Assembly (NCBI GenBank): GCA_902576905.1
Contig: CACGWW010000001.1
Location: 247,001 to 311,000 of the forward strand
Direction: 5' to 3'
Source of the DNA: an uncultured Alphaproteobacteria bacterium
GTDB lineage: Bacteria > Pseudomonadota > Alphaproteobacteria > Rhodobacterales > Rhodobacteraceae
DNA: 64,000 bases
Shown: positions 1 through 9,599 of the stretch, one piece after another
Layout: each line of letters starts with the position of its first letter
Numbering within the stretch: position 1 is the first letter of the stretch
Translations under genes and position numbers: made by a program
Notes under the pieces: generated by a model
Told to the model about the DNA's origin: nothing
The model's database searches: none
What the model saw: the letters and a program-made list of their open reading frames with translations, nothing else

Positions 1-794
1 TTATCTGCACTCCCACTGATACACATGTCGATCTTATAAAAAGATTTCTTTATACTAAAAAAGCTGTGTTCTGCGAAAAACCTCTTGATCTAAATTTAAG
101 AAAAGTTAAGAAACTCGTTCAATTAGTTAGCGAATCCAAATCTCAAGTAATGCTCGGGTTTAATAGAAGATTTGACCCTCATTTCGCAAAATTGAAAGCA
201 CATTTAACCAAAAAAGAGATTGGGGTTATTGAGCAAATCACCATAACATCAAGAGACCCAAATCCGCCAACAATTGAATATATTAAACAATCTGGTGGTA
301 TATTTAAAGATATGGCTATCCATGATCTCGATATGGCTGTCTTCTTAGCTGATGAGAAAATACATTCTATCACCGCTTTAGGATCCAATTTTGTAAGCAA
401 AAAAATTGAGCAAGCCGGTGATTACGATACTGCCACTATTTTAATGAGAACCATTTCTGGAAAGCAGATTTCAATAATTAACTCACGAAGGGCGACATAT
501 GGTTATGATCAAAGAGTCGAGGTTCATGGGTCGAAAGGAAGTTTAAAAGTTAACAATCCCACTCTCTCGGAGATAGAACTAGCAAAGGAAGCTGGAACAA
601 CTAAAGATAGGTTGCACCACTTTTTTATGACAAGGTACATAGACGCTTACAAAAATCAAATCGACTACTTTGTTGACTGTATAAAAAAACGGTCAATGCC
701 TAAACCTGACAGTTATGATGGTTATTACGCACTGTACTTAGCCGAAAATGCTCTTAAATCTGCTAAAACAGGTAGAACAGTTTATTTGAGCTGA
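1..794 (+). CDS. iolG: Inositol 2-dehydrogenase, Gfo/Idh/MocA family (5' end outside window)
   Basis: This protein probably oxidises myo-inositol to 2-keto-myo-inositol (scyllo-inosose) with NAD, the first step of inositol breakdown. The ORF track starts at a GTG at 66, but the same frame is open from base 3 and reads ICTPTDTHVDLIKRF ahead of the family motif EKPLD, so the gene simply enters from the left and its Rossmann GxGxxG start is missing. The C-terminal alpha/beta domain shows GFNRRFDPHF, SRDPNPP, HDLDMA and RRATYGYDQRVEVHGSKG, which match inositol 2-dehydrogenases closely. It ends six bases before a convergent second dehydrogenase of the same superfamily and lies beside the inositol operon. 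The family is certain; the inositol assignment is an inference from motifs plus context. Confidence 0.87.
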   Translation, partial: ICTPTDTHVDLIKRFLYTKKAVFCEKPLDLNLRKVKKLVQLVSESKSQVMLGFNRRFDPHFAKLKAHLTKKEIGVIEQITITSRDPNPPTIEYIKQSGGIFKDMAIHDLDMAVFLADEKIHSITALGSNFVSKKIEQAGDYDTATILMRTISGKQISIINSRRATYGYDQRVEVHGSKGSLKVNNPTLSEIELAKEAGTTKDRLHHFFMTRYIDAYKNQIDYFVDCIKKRSMPKPDSYDGYYALYLAENALKSAKTGRTVYLS

Positions 795-800
795 TGTTAA

Positions 801-1925
801 CTAAATCTTAATCCACTTTCCACTAAGTGCTGATCTATCTACAGCGTCCATTACTTTTTCTATTTCATATCCTGATTCAAAATTGGGCCAAGTCTCAGTA
901 TCGTGCTCTATTGCGAACAGGAGCATCTGTAGTTCACACATCTTGACATCCATAAATCCTAAACTGTGACCTCCATTAGGCAGAAAGGATTTATAAAAAG
1001 GATGATCAGGACCCGTTAAAATTGTTCTAAAGCCATCGGTGCTTTTCTTTTTTTGTCGTGTAAATAGTTTGATCTCGTTTAGTCTTTCCTGATCAAATAT
1101 TATGGTGCCCTCGGTTCCATGTACCTCCCATGTAAGTCCACATTTTTTACCCCAAGTAACGCGACTGGCTCCGATATGCCCATGTACCCCATTTTGGAAA
1201 TGAATAAGAGCAGAGATCATGTCATCGTTATCAACGGTCTTAGTTTGTTTTCTATTAGTTGGATCCTTTCTTTTTAGGTGTACAATATTTATATCCCCTA
1301 CTACTTTAGATATTGTCGATCCAACTAAAAAGTGCGCCACGCTTATAACGTGACTCAATATATCTCCATTTGCACCAGTACCAGACGCTTTTCTCGACAT
1401 ACGCCACGACCATGGTCTTTTTTTATCGGCCTCATTATCAACATCATAACGACAGAAAAAACCGGCAACGTCGCCAATGACACCAGTTTCTATTAACTCT
1501 CGTGCATGTAATACTGCTGGATTTTTTGTATAGTTGTAACCAATAATTGTTTTGCCTTTGCTCTTCTTAGATGCTGCAAACATTTTCTTGCTATCGGGGA
1601 GATTACTAGACATAGGTTTTTCACACCACACACTTTTTCCCAACTTTAAAGCTGCAATCGCAATCTCGGCATGCGTGTCGTTCGGTGTGCAAACAGAAAC
1701 TAGTTTTACTTCTGGATCGTTAACGACGTCTTGCCAGCTACTTGTATACCGTGAAAAGCCAAGGTCTGTTGCTCTTTGGCTGGCTCTCTTGGGGCTCAAG
1801 TCACAAACTATCTCTAGTCTTGGCCTCAATCCTGTTCCAAAAACTGAAGCAGATCCACTGTAGGCAACTGAATGGGCTTTCCCCATAAAGCCCGTACCGA
1901 TAACTCCTACACCAATACCTTTCAT
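801..1925 (-). CDS. Gfo/Idh/MocA family oxidoreductase, likely an inositol-isomer or sugar dehydrogenase
   Basis: This is a complete 374-residue NAD(P)-dependent oxidoreductase. The N-terminal Rossmann fold has GVIGTGFMGKAH, followed by VCTPNDTH and the family motif CEKPMSSN. The C-terminal half contains the (G)GDILSHVISVAHFLVG helix with the usual catalytic histidine. It is on the opposite strand to the inositol transporter operon and starts about 200 bases from it, so the two share a divergent control region. It differs clearly from the iolG-type gene to its left, which suggests another isomer (scyllo- or chiro-inositol) or a keto-inositol as substrate. The exact substrate cannot be read from sequence. 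The ATG start is preceded by AGGAGAG on the minus strand. Confidence 0.83.
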   Translation of the reverse strand: MKGIGVGVIGTGFMGKAHSVAYSGSASVFGTGLRPRLEIVCDLSPKRASQRATDLGFSRYTSSWQDVVNDPEVKLVSVCTPNDTHAEIAIAALKLGKSVWCEKPMSSNLPDSKKMFAASKKSKGKTIIGYNYTKNPAVLHARELIETGVIGDVAGFFCRYDVDNEADKKRPWSWRMSRKASGTGANGDILSHVISVAHFLVGSTISKVVGDINIVHLKRKDPTNRKQTKTVDNDDMISALIHFQNGVHGHIGASRVTWGKKCGLTWEVHGTEGTIIFDQERLNEIKLFTRQKKKSTDGFRTILTGPDHPFYKSFLPNGGHSLGFMDVKMCELQMLLFAIEHDTETWPNFESGYEIEKVMDAVDRSALSGKWIKI

Positions 1926-2132
1926 ATGACTCTCCTAAGCAAATGACTAATAATTATTTTTTAGTGCGCTCCAAAAACATTTGTTTCCAATCTTGTGTCA
2001 AAATTTTATTACATTTCTTTTATAAGCACCACTTTTGATATTGATTTTGCGTTAATTTAATATTTAACTGTTCAAGGGACTGGATTCTCCAAGATTCTTG
2101 TCTTGTTAAATATAAATGGAGGAAAATTATTC

Positions 2133-3059
2133 ATGAAAAAATTATTAGTTACATTGATAGCGCTAGTTCTATCAACTGGTGTTTCTTTTGGTGCAGATCA
2201 TAAAGCAAACATAATCGTGGTAACTCACGGATCTGATACAGACGCCTTTTGGGGAGTTGTTAGAAATGGAGTTGAGGCTGCAAAAGCAGACACCGGTGCT
2301 GATGTTCAATACAGAAACCCACCAACTGGAGACTTAAACGAAATGGCATCTTTGATTGAAGCTGCTATTGCTCAGAAGCCAGATGGTATTGTCGTGTCAA
2401 TACCTGCACCAGATATTTTAGGTGGACCAATTAAGGCAGCTGTTGCAGCAGGAATTCCAGTTATATCAATGAATTCTGGAGCCGGCGTTTCAAAAAGCTT
2501 AGGTGCTGTAATGCACGTTGGACAACCTGAATATGAAGCTGGTCTAGGTGGCGGCGAAAAAAGCAAAGGGTTGGGTGGAAAGAACTCAGTTTGCTTTAAC
2601 CACGAGCCAATGAATACAGCTCTTAAAGATAGATGCCAAGGTTTTGCTGACGGTATGGGTGAGAAGCTAAATATGGTTGAGGTTTCATCAGATTTCGATG
2701 ATATCAAAAACACCGTTATCGCACATATGTCTTCCAATCCAGATACAGGAGCTATAATGGCCGTTGGTCCTACTGGTTGTGATCCAACTATAGCTGCTCT
2801 TAAGGAAATGGGTAAAGCTGGAAAAGTCGTTTTAGGTTGTTTTGACCTCGGTCCAGCAATTGTGGATGGAATAATTGACGGTACAGTTAACTACGCCATC
2901 GACCAGCAGCAATTTTTGCAAGGCTATGTACCAGTGGTAGTACTACATCTAAATCATAGAAATGGTACTCTTCCAGGTAATTCAATTAACTCAGGTCCAG
3001 GTTTTGTGACAAAGGGAAATGTTGAATTAGTGAAGAAACTAGCAGGAAAAGAAAGATAA
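2133..3059 (+). CDS. Sugar (probably inositol) ABC transporter periplasmic substrate-binding protein
   Basis: The protein binds a sugar or cyclitol in the periplasm and delivers it to the permease encoded next. The tracked ORF begins at TTG 2103, but ATG 2133 is the likely start: it follows the ribosome site GGAGGAAAA and begins a classical signal peptide (MKKLLVTLIALVLSTGVSFGA). The mature part is a type I periplasmic binding protein of the ribose/inositol class (Peripla_BP_4), with NPPTGDLNEMASLIEAAI near the N-terminus and DQQQFLQGY near the C-terminus. It heads a transporter-plus-iol operon, which supports inositol as ligand. A 12-bp perfect hairpin follows the stop codon and may keep this message more abundant than the downstream genes. 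Confidence 0.87.
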   Translation: MKKLLVTLIALVLSTGVSFGADHKANIIVVTHGSDTDAFWGVVRNGVEAAKADTGADVQYRNPPTGDLNEMASLIEAAIAQKPDGIVVSIPAPDILGGPIKAAVAAGIPVISMNSGAGVSKSLGAVMHVGQPEYEAGLGGGEKSKGLGGKNSVCFNHEPMNTALKDRCQGFADGMGEKLNMVEVSSDFDDIKNTVIAHMSSNPDTGAIMAVGPTGCDPTIAALKEMGKAGKVVLGCFDLGPAIVDGIIDGTVNYAIDQQQFLQGYVPVVVLHLNHRNGTLPGNSINSGPGFVTKGNVELVKKLAGKER

Positions 3060-3087
3060 GAAGTATACCTCTTTCTTATTTATAACG

Positions 3088-3116
3088 GTCTGGCAAATCA
3101 TAGCGATTTGCCAGAC
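3088..3116 (+). terminator. 12-bp perfect hairpin between binding-protein and permease genes
   Basis: GTCTGGCAAATC and GATTTGCCAGAC are exact reverse complements separated by five bases, followed by TTATTTTA. It lies in the gap between the substrate-binding protein and the permease of one operon. Such hairpins usually act as partial terminators or 3' stabilisers that raise the amount of binding protein relative to membrane parts. The role is inferred; the structure is seen directly. Confidence 0.7.
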
Positions 3117-3133
3117 TTATTTTAGGGGGACAA

Positions 3134-4192
3134 ATGGCATCTGATGAACGCATACGAGATATCGGATTAATCAGAAGATCTATATCTAGACCAGAGTTAG
3201 GGTCTGTTTTTGGTTTAATAATAATTGTCATTACTTTTATGACGCTTACCTCAATCAGTGGCACCTTTGGAGCAATGTGGCTAAATCCAATTGGAATCCA
3301 GGCATGGGTTGAGCTAGCAGCGTTTGTGGGCATCTTAGCTATCGGTGCCTCTCTTTTGATGATAGCAGGAGAGTTTGATCTCAGCATGGGAGCAAATATT
3401 GCTTTAGCTGGACATAGCTTTGCCATTTTTCTTTTATTTGGAGTGCCTATTGAGTTGGCGATCATTTTAACCTTTATAGAGCTGGCTTTTTTAGGATTTA
3501 TCATTGGAGTAATTGTTGTTAGAACGGGACTTCCCAGCTTTATCGTAACTCTGGCATTTTGGTTTGCTAGTAGAGGGTTCGCAGTTTTTCTTAGCCAAAC
3601 GTTTTTCAATCAATCTAGATTATCTGTGAAGGCAAATCTAAAACCACCTCCAGGAGGTGGAGAGGATCCTACACTGATTGATAACATTTTCGCATTCGAC
3701 AAGGCTTTTGGGGTTCCCTTCGATGCCGAAGTTTATTACTTTATCATTCTTGTATTCATAGTTGCTTTCATTACCAATCGAACACCATATGGAAATTGGA
3801 TCTATGCGTCTGGAGGTGACCCAGTGGCTGCAAGAGCTGTTGGTGTTCCAGTAGCAAGGGTGAAAATTAGCTTATTTATGATCTCGACCTCTCTTGCCTG
3901 TCTCTTAGGTATTTTAACCGTAATGACATCTGGTGCATCAGATCCCAAAGCAGGAGATTTTCGTGAACTACATGCAATTGCAGCGGCGGTTATTGGCGGC
4001 TGTGCATTAACCGGCGGTTACGGCTCTGTCGTTGGAGCAGTTCTTGGGGCATTAATTTTTGCAATCGCAAGCCGAGGAATAAACTTTGTACCTTTTATCG
4101 ACAATAACCTTTTTAGGGTGATGCTAGGAATGCTAATTTTAGGATCTGCTCTTTTAAACCAATTTTTGAGAGACAGGATAGTGAAAGGCTAA
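3134..4192 (+). CDS. Sugar (probably inositol) ABC transporter permease
   Basis: This 352-residue inner-membrane protein is a BPD_transp_2 (RbsC/FrcB-like) permease. It has about eight to ten hydrophobic segments and the typical motifs GEFDLSMGAN, RTGLPSFIVTLAFW and GGDPVAARAVGV, with GGCALTGGYGSVVGA near the end. It would form the channel for the substrate delivered by the preceding binding protein. The start has AGGGGGAC just upstream. A short insertion rich in proline and glycine (KPPPGGGED) sits in a loop in the middle, as is common in this family. The gene is followed after seven bases by its ATPase. Confidence 0.88.
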   Translation: MASDERIRDIGLIRRSISRPELGSVFGLIIIVITFMTLTSISGTFGAMWLNPIGIQAWVELAAFVGILAIGASLLMIAGEFDLSMGANIALAGHSFAIFLLFGVPIELAIILTFIELAFLGFIIGVIVVRTGLPSFIVTLAFWFASRGFAVFLSQTFFNQSRLSVKANLKPPPGGGEDPTLIDNIFAFDKAFGVPFDAEVYYFIILVFIVAFITNRTPYGNWIYASGGDPVAARAVGVPVARVKISLFMISTSLACLLGILTVMTSGASDPKAGDFRELHAIAAAVIGGCALTGGYGSVVGAVLGALIFAIASRGINFVPFIDNNLFRVMLGMLILGSALLNQFLRDRIVKG

Positions 4193-4199
4193 AGAGACT

Positions 4200-4964
4200 A
4201 TGATCCCATCAATTGAATTTAGGGGTGTATCGAAGTTTTTTGGTAACATAATAGCGCTGAAGGATATATCATTTAAGGTTTTTAAGGGTGAGATAACGGC
4301 TTTATTGGGTGATAATGGTGCAGGTAAATCAACACTAATAAAACTGTTATCTGGGGTCCACATGCCTAGTGAGGGCGAAATACTGCTGAGCGGTGAGCCA
4401 GTGAATTTTAAGTCACCAAGACAGGCTGTGTCTGCTGGTATCGGTACGGTGTATCAGGACTTGGCGTTACAACCTTTGATGAGTGTGACTAGAAATTTCT
4501 TTCTAGGTAGAGAGATTACCAAAGGCTTATTTTTAAATATGCCTCTGATGAATACCATCACAAAAAAGGAAATGGCGAAACTGGGTATTGATGTAGCGGA
4601 CCCAACACAACCGATAGGAACTATGTCAGGTGGTCAAAGACAGACACTAGCGATCGCTAGAGCTATTTATTTTGGAGCCAATGTTCTTATTCTGGATGAG
4701 CCAACTTCGGCCCTCGGACAAAAACAGCAGTTAGAAGTTTTAAGAACTATAAAAAAAGTAAAAGAGTTAGGTGACATAGCGATAATATTCATAACCCATA
4801 ATGATATGCATGCTAAGCTTTTGGGAGATCGTTTTGCTTTTCTGAACAGAGGAAAAGTTTTGGCCGAGGGATCAAGAGACGAAATTGATATGAATAACCT
4901 TAGACCCTTGATGGCAGGTGGTGCAGAGTTAGAGAAACTTGAAACAGAATTCTCTGGAAGATAG
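4200..4964 (+). CDS. Sugar (probably inositol) ABC transporter ATP-binding protein
   Basis: This is a cytoplasmic ATPase of 254 residues that powers the inositol-type transporter. It contains Walker A GDNGAGKST, signature SGGQRQTLAIARA and Walker B VLILDEPTSALG, in the usual order. It is a single-domain protein, like FrcA, whereas RbsA-type sugar ATPases are usually about 500 residues with two domains, so it must act as a homodimer. It lies seven bases after the permease and 51 bases before iolC, clearly in the same transcription unit. No strong ribosome site is visible, which suggests coupling to the permease. Confidence 0.88.
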   Translation: MIPSIEFRGVSKFFGNIIALKDISFKVFKGEITALLGDNGAGKSTLIKLLSGVHMPSEGEILLSGEPVNFKSPRQAVSAGIGTVYQDLALQPLMSVTRNFFLGREITKGLFLNMPLMNTITKKEMAKLGIDVADPTQPIGTMSGGQRQTLAIARAIYFGANVLILDEPTSALGQKQQLEVLRTIKKVKELGDIAIIFITHNDMHAKLLGDRFAFLNRGKVLAEGSRDEIDMNNLRPLMAGGAELEKLETEFSGR

Positions 4965-5015
4965 CAGTGATTTAAAAGGGGAAAACATCAGCTTTTTGAA
5001 AGGCTTAAAAGTAAA

Positions 5016-6923
5016 ATGGTTAATCAAAAAAATGATCTTGATGTAATAACAATTGGACGATCTTCAGTAGATTTATATGGAGGGCAAGTTGGAGGACGAC
5101 TGGAAGACATGACGTCGTTCCAAAAATACATTGGGGGTAGTCCTACTAACATTAGCATCGGAGCATCAAGATTAGGTTTGAGATCTGCAGTCATTACAAG
5201 AGTAGGTGATGAGCATTTCGGGCGATTTATTACTGAGCAATTAACTAGAGAGGGTGTAAACACAGAGGGAATTATTATTGATAAGGAACGTTTGTCCGCT
5301 CTCGCTATTTTAGGAATTCGCGATAAGGAACAATTCCCTCTATTATTTTACCGTGAGAATTGTGCTGATATGGGCCTCACAAAGAATGAAATTGATCCAG
5401 ATTTTATTAAACGCTCAAAATGTGTTGTTGTAACCGGTACCCACTTTAGCTCGAAGCAAGTATCAGAAGCTTCGTTCCAAGCAATTAACTATGCAAAAAG
5501 TAATAATGTGCTTGTTGGGTTTGATATTGATTATCGTCCAAACCTCTGGTCCTTAGGCGGTCATGGTGATGGTGAGAGCAGGTTCGAAGAAAGTAAGGTC
5601 GTAACAAGTCATGTTCAAAAAATCATAAGCCACTGTGATCTTATTGTAGGAACGGAAGAAGAATGGCATATAGCAGGAGGAACTCAAGACACATTAAAAG
5701 CGCTTCGAATCTGTCGTGAACTAACACAAGCTATAATAGTCTGTAAAAGGGGCGCCATGGGGTGCACCGTTTTCCCCGATGCTATAATTAACTGGGATTC
5801 AGGTATTTCTGTAAAAGTTAATAAAATTGAGATATTTAATGTCCTGGGTGCTGGTGATGGCTTTATGGCAGGTTTTTTATATGGTTGGTTAAATGACCAG
5901 TCGTTGGAATTATGTGCGAAGTATGCCAATGCATGTGGTGCTTTAGCAGTCTCTAGACATGGATGTGCACCAGCTTATCCATCTAAAATAGAGTTAGAAC
6001 ACTACCTCAAAAATGGTAGCCAGTACTTTTCTTTAAGACAAGATACATTTCTTGAACAACTGCATTGGAGTACAAATCGAAGAAAGAGTTTTGATAACCT
6101 TTTTACTTTGGCAATAGATCACAGAGTGCAATTTAAAAAGCTGGCAGAGGAAAATGAAAAACAAAAAGAGGATATCGCTGTTTTCAAATCAATGGCATTA
6201 GAGGCCTGTTTGGAGGCGCAAAAAACTGAGCGAGAAAATGTAGGTATCCTTTTAGATGAAGAATATGCAGAAAGCTCTTTGCATGCCGCGTCTGATCATG
6301 ACATATGGATTGGTAGACCAATTGAAAAGGCAGGTGTATTTCCTTTAGAATTAACTGAGGAGCCTGATATAGGATCACGACTGGCAAACTGGCCAGTTAA
6401 TCATTGTGTGAAAGTCTTGGCACCCTTAAGAAATGATGATCCAAAAGACATCTATGAACATCAAGTAAAACTTTTAAGTCGATTAGCGCAAGCGTGTAGG
6501 CTTACTAACCATGAACTATTATTGGAGATTATTACAAAAAGAAATGACAAAGCTAGCTCTCCTGAGCAGATCCTATCTCTTATGCAGGAGTTGTATGAAG
6601 AGAATATTTATCCCGATTGGTGGAAACTAGAGCCTATTGAAAATGTCGAGTTTTGGTCAAAAGCCAATGATATCGTACAGCAGTTTGATCCATATGCCCA
6701 AGGAATAATCGTTTTGGGCATGGATGCGCCCTCAGATAAATTGGCCTCAGTTTTTGATCTATGTAAAAATTATAAACACGTAAAGGGGTTTGCAGTGGGA
6801 CGGTCGATATTTTTTGATACAGCCAGAAAGTGGTTTGGAAATAAAATAACTAATCAACAAGCAAAGGATGAGATGTTTAAAAAATTTACTACGCTTATAA
6901 AGTTATGGAAGAGGAAAAATTAA
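5016..6923 (+). CDS. iolC: Bifunctional 5-dehydro-2-deoxygluconokinase / DUF2090 protein
   Basis: The first about 325 residues are a PfkB-family kinase that phosphorylates 5-dehydro-2-deoxy-D-gluconate: GGSPTNISIGASRLG is the substrate-side motif and LGAGDGFMAGFLYG the catalytic GAGD motif. The remaining about 300 residues are a DUF2090 domain, a TIM-barrel related to class I aldolases that is commonly fused to IolC in alphaproteobacteria and is thought to act in or after the kinase step. The 635-residue length matches such fusions. The gene is followed after two bases by iolD. A second stand-alone PfkB kinase and a class II aldolase lie further down the same operon, so both of these activities may be duplicated. 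Confidence 0.9.
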   Translation: MVNQKNDLDVITIGRSSVDLYGGQVGGRLEDMTSFQKYIGGSPTNISIGASRLGLRSAVITRVGDEHFGRFITEQLTREGVNTEGIIIDKERLSALAILGIRDKEQFPLLFYRENCADMGLTKNEIDPDFIKRSKCVVVTGTHFSSKQVSEASFQAINYAKSNNVLVGFDIDYRPNLWSLGGHGDGESRFEESKVVTSHVQKIISHCDLIVGTEEEWHIAGGTQDTLKALRICRELTQAIIVCKRGAMGCTVFPDAIINWDSGISVKVNKIEIFNVLGAGDGFMAGFLYGWLNDQSLELCAKYANACGALAVSRHGCAPAYPSKIELEHYLKNGSQYFSLRQDTFLEQLHWSTNRRKSFDNLFTLAIDHRVQFKKLAEENEKQKEDIAVFKSMALEACLEAQKTERENVGILLDEEYAESSLHAASDHDIWIGRPIEKAGVFPLELTEEPDIGSRLANWPVNHCVKVLAPLRNDDPKDIYEHQVKLLSRLAQACRLTNHELLLEIITKRNDKASSPEQILSLMQELYEENIYPDWWKLEPIENVEFWSKANDIVQQFDPYAQGIIVLGMDAPSDKLASVFDLCKNYKHVKGFAVGRSIFFDTARKWFGNKITNQQAKDEMFKKFTTLIKLWKRKN

Positions 6924-6925
6924 AA

Positions 6926-8773
6926 ATGAAAACAGTTAAATTAACTGCAGCGCAGGCTCTGGTAAAGTGGATGATTGCCCAGAAGATTGAACAATTTGAT
7001 GGATCGTTTGAAATGGCTTTCAAAGGTGTGTGGGGAATATTTGGTCACGGTAACGTTGCTGGCATAGGTGAGGCTTTAGAAAAGCATAAATCCGAACTTC
7101 CGACTTATAGAGGGCATAACGAGCAAGGCATGGCCCATGCGGCATTAGCATATACAAAAGAGATGCGAAGGAGAAGGTTTATGGCCGTCACATCATCTAT
7201 TGGTCCTGGAGCAACCAACCTAGTAACAGCAGCGGCATTAGCTCACGTTAATAGGCTACCAATTCTTTTACTACCAGGTGATATCTTTGCTGACAGACGC
7301 CCTGACCCAGTACTTCAACAGGTTGAAGATTTTGAGGACGGAACTGTATCTGCTAATGATTGCTTCAGACCGGTCAGCAGATATTTTGATCGAATAACTA
7401 GGCCCGAACAATTACTCAATGCGTTACCAAAAGCCATGTCTATTCTTACTGACCCAGCTATGGCTGGCCCTGTAACTCTTGCGTTTTGTCAAGATGTCCA
7501 AGCCGAAGCCTATAATTATCCAGAATCTTTTTTTGAAATTGTTCACTGGAATGTCAGAAGAATTCAACCAGACCGAAGAGAGATAGAGAGGTTGGCTAAC
7601 TCACTAAAAAAGTCAAAAAAACCTGTAGTAATCGCTGGTGGAGGAGTAAAATATAGCGATGCGCAAAACGAACTAAAGAAATTTTTAGATCTAACTAAAA
7701 TACCACTAGTGGCAACACAAGCTGGAAAATCAGTCTTGGTAGAAAAAGATGAGCAGAACCTCGGATCTATCGGAGTGACAGGTTCTAGTTCAGCCAATGC
7801 AATTATATCAGGTGCAGATCTCGTTATTTCCGTAGGAAGTCGGTTGCAAGATTTTACTACAGGCTCCAACGGACTAATAAAGGCTCCGGTATATTCCATA
7901 AATGTTCAGGCACATGATCTAACTAAACACAAGTCCATACCTGTTCTGGGGGATGCTAAGGAGACACTCCAATTGCTGAGAGCGCAAAGCATAAATTATA
8001 AGGTTAGTGCAGACTATATCGCGCATTATTCTCGAGCAAAGTCGAATTGGACAAAAGACGTAGACAAAGTAACTTCTACTAGTTTAACGAACAGTCTACC
8101 TGCCGACAGTCAAGTAATCGGAGCAGTAAACCGAAGTGTGCCAGAAAACACAATCGTAATAGGCGCGGCAGGGTCAATGCCAGGAGAACTACATAAACTC
8201 TGGAGAGTTTTAGATCAAGATACGTATCATATGGAATATGGGTATTCTTGTATGGGATATGAGGTTTCAGCTGGTATTGGAGTAAATCTCGCTGCACCTA
8301 ATAGACCAAATGTAATTTTTGCAGGCGATGGCTCTTACCTAATGATGAATTCGGAACTCGCTACCGCCGCAATGATGGGCGTTTCAATGACTCTCATCCT
8401 CACAAATAATAGAGGTTATGGTTGTATTAATCGCTTACAAAAAGCTTCTGGGGGGACCGAGTTTAACAATCTGTTTTCAGACTCTAAATTCGAGAATCAG
8501 ATAGAAATTGATTACGTTTCTCATGCAAAATCTATGGGAGCTGAAGCCACTCATGTGTCCGACATAACTGAATTGGAGAGAGAGGTTAAAAGCGCAATTT
8601 CAAAAAAGGGCGTCAATGTTATAGTGATAGATACAGATCCAAATATAAGTACTGAGGAAGGAGGTGCTTGGTGGGATGTGGCCATTCCAGAAACTTTCAT
8701 AGATAATAGCAAATCAGATCTTTCAAAGAAGTATTTAGTGGCTAGAGCAATACAAGACAAAGGATCCAAATAG
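6926..8773 (+). CDS. iolD: 3D-(3,5/4)-trihydroxycyclohexane-1,2-dione hydrolase
   Basis: IolD opens the ring of the trihydroxycyclohexanedione to 5-deoxy-glucuronate using thiamine diphosphate. The protein resembles acetolactate synthases: a pyrimidine-binding domain with YRGHNEQGMAHAA, a middle domain, and a C-terminal domain with the ThDP motif GDGSYLMMN followed by NNRGYG. I start at ATG 6926 instead of tracked ATG 6905 because GAGGAA lies at the right distance and the start then falls just past the iolC stop. The predicted length is 615 residues, normal for IolD. Its stop overlaps the iolB GTG start by one base. Confidence 0.93.
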   Translation: MKTVKLTAAQALVKWMIAQKIEQFDGSFEMAFKGVWGIFGHGNVAGIGEALEKHKSELPTYRGHNEQGMAHAALAYTKEMRRRRFMAVTSSIGPGATNLVTAAALAHVNRLPILLLPGDIFADRRPDPVLQQVEDFEDGTVSANDCFRPVSRYFDRITRPEQLLNALPKAMSILTDPAMAGPVTLAFCQDVQAEAYNYPESFFEIVHWNVRRIQPDRREIERLANSLKKSKKPVVIAGGGVKYSDAQNELKKFLDLTKIPLVATQAGKSVLVEKDEQNLGSIGVTGSSSANAIISGADLVISVGSRLQDFTTGSNGLIKAPVYSINVQAHDLTKHKSIPVLGDAKETLQLLRAQSINYKVSADYIAHYSRAKSNWTKDVDKVTSTSLTNSLPADSQVIGAVNRSVPENTIVIGAAGSMPGELHKLWRVLDQDTYHMEYGYSCMGYEVSAGIGVNLAAPNRPNVIFAGDGSYLMMNSELATAAMMGVSMTLILTNNRGYGCINRLQKASGGTEFNNLFSDSKFENQIEIDYVSHAKSMGAEATHVSDITELEREVKSAISKKGVNVIVIDTDPNISTEEGGAWWDVAIPETFIDNSKSDLSKKYLVARAIQDKGSK

Positions 8774-9573
8774 TGAGCAAGCTCCTAATTAATCCAGATT
8801 TGAAATCTATGAGATTACATAACATCACTCCTTCGAGTGCTGGCTGGAAATATGTTGGATTAGAGGTTTATAAAGCTGTTAAAGGAAATAAGTTCTCTAG
8901 AAATGGTGACTCACGGGAGGTCTGCGTTGTGTTATTAAGTGGAGAAATAAACTTTTTTTTAAATGGAGAAGAAGTTGGGAACTTTAAAGGCAGAAGTTCA
9001 GTTTTTGATAACGAGGCACCTTTTGCGTTTTACTGTCCAGCCAATCATAGCTTTGAAATAAATACACTTACAGATTGTGAGTTTGCTTATTGCACCGCAC
9101 CCGGCTTAACTCAGGATCAGGAATTTCGCGTAATTATACCAGAGAAAATGGAAAAAGAAAAAAGGGGGGAAGGTTCCAACACTAGATATGTTTGCAACAT
9201 ACTTCCAGAAACTGAGCCAGCTGATAGCTTATTAGTAGTTGAGGTTATTACTCCATCAGGAAACTGGTCCTCCTATCCGCCTCACAAACATGATCAGGAC
9301 AATTTACCAACAGAGTCCTATCTTGAAGAAACGTACTATCATAGAATAGATCCTTCGCAAGGATACGTAACCCAACGCGTATACACGGACGATTTGAGTA
9401 TTAATGAATCCATGTCGCCCTCTGATAAAAGTGTCGTACTAGTTCCGGCTGGCTATCATCCAGTTGGTGTCCCACATGGGTATAAAAGTTATTATTTAAA
9501 TGTAATGGCAGGTCCCAAGAGAGTTTGGAAGTTTAAAAACGATCCAAATCATGATTGGATAGTGAATAAATAG
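8773..9573 (+). CDS. iolB: 5-deoxy-glucuronate isomerase
   Basis: IolB converts 5-deoxy-D-glucuronate to 5-dehydro-2-deoxy-D-gluconate, the substrate of IolC. The protein is a bicupin of 266 residues with PPHKHDQD followed by EETYYHR, the metal-binding histidine/glutamate pattern, and GYHPVGVPHGYKSYYLNVMAG near the end. Translation starts at a GTG sharing one base with the iolD stop, so it is probably coupled. This copy looks like a canonical IolB; a second, more divergent copy lies three genes downstream. Confidence 0.92.
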   Translation: MSKLLINPDLKSMRLHNITPSSAGWKYVGLEVYKAVKGNKFSRNGDSREVCVVLLSGEINFFLNGEEVGNFKGRSSVFDNEAPFAFYCPANHSFEINTLTDCEFAYCTAPGLTQDQEFRVIIPEKMEKEKRGEGSNTRYVCNILPETEPADSLLVVEVITPSGNWSSYPPHKHDQDNLPTESYLEETYYHRIDPSQGYVTQRVYTDDLSINESMSPSDKSVVLVPAGYHPVGVPHGYKSYYLNVMAGPKRVWKFKNDPNHDWIVNK

Positions 9574-9599
9574 ATTGTTTTAAAGAAAGTGAGTTGTAT

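Noticed and set aside
3076-3609. 177-residue minus-strand ORF opposite the permease start
   Set aside because: It is a mirror of the permease reading frame with no family features; the plus-strand gene is clearly real.
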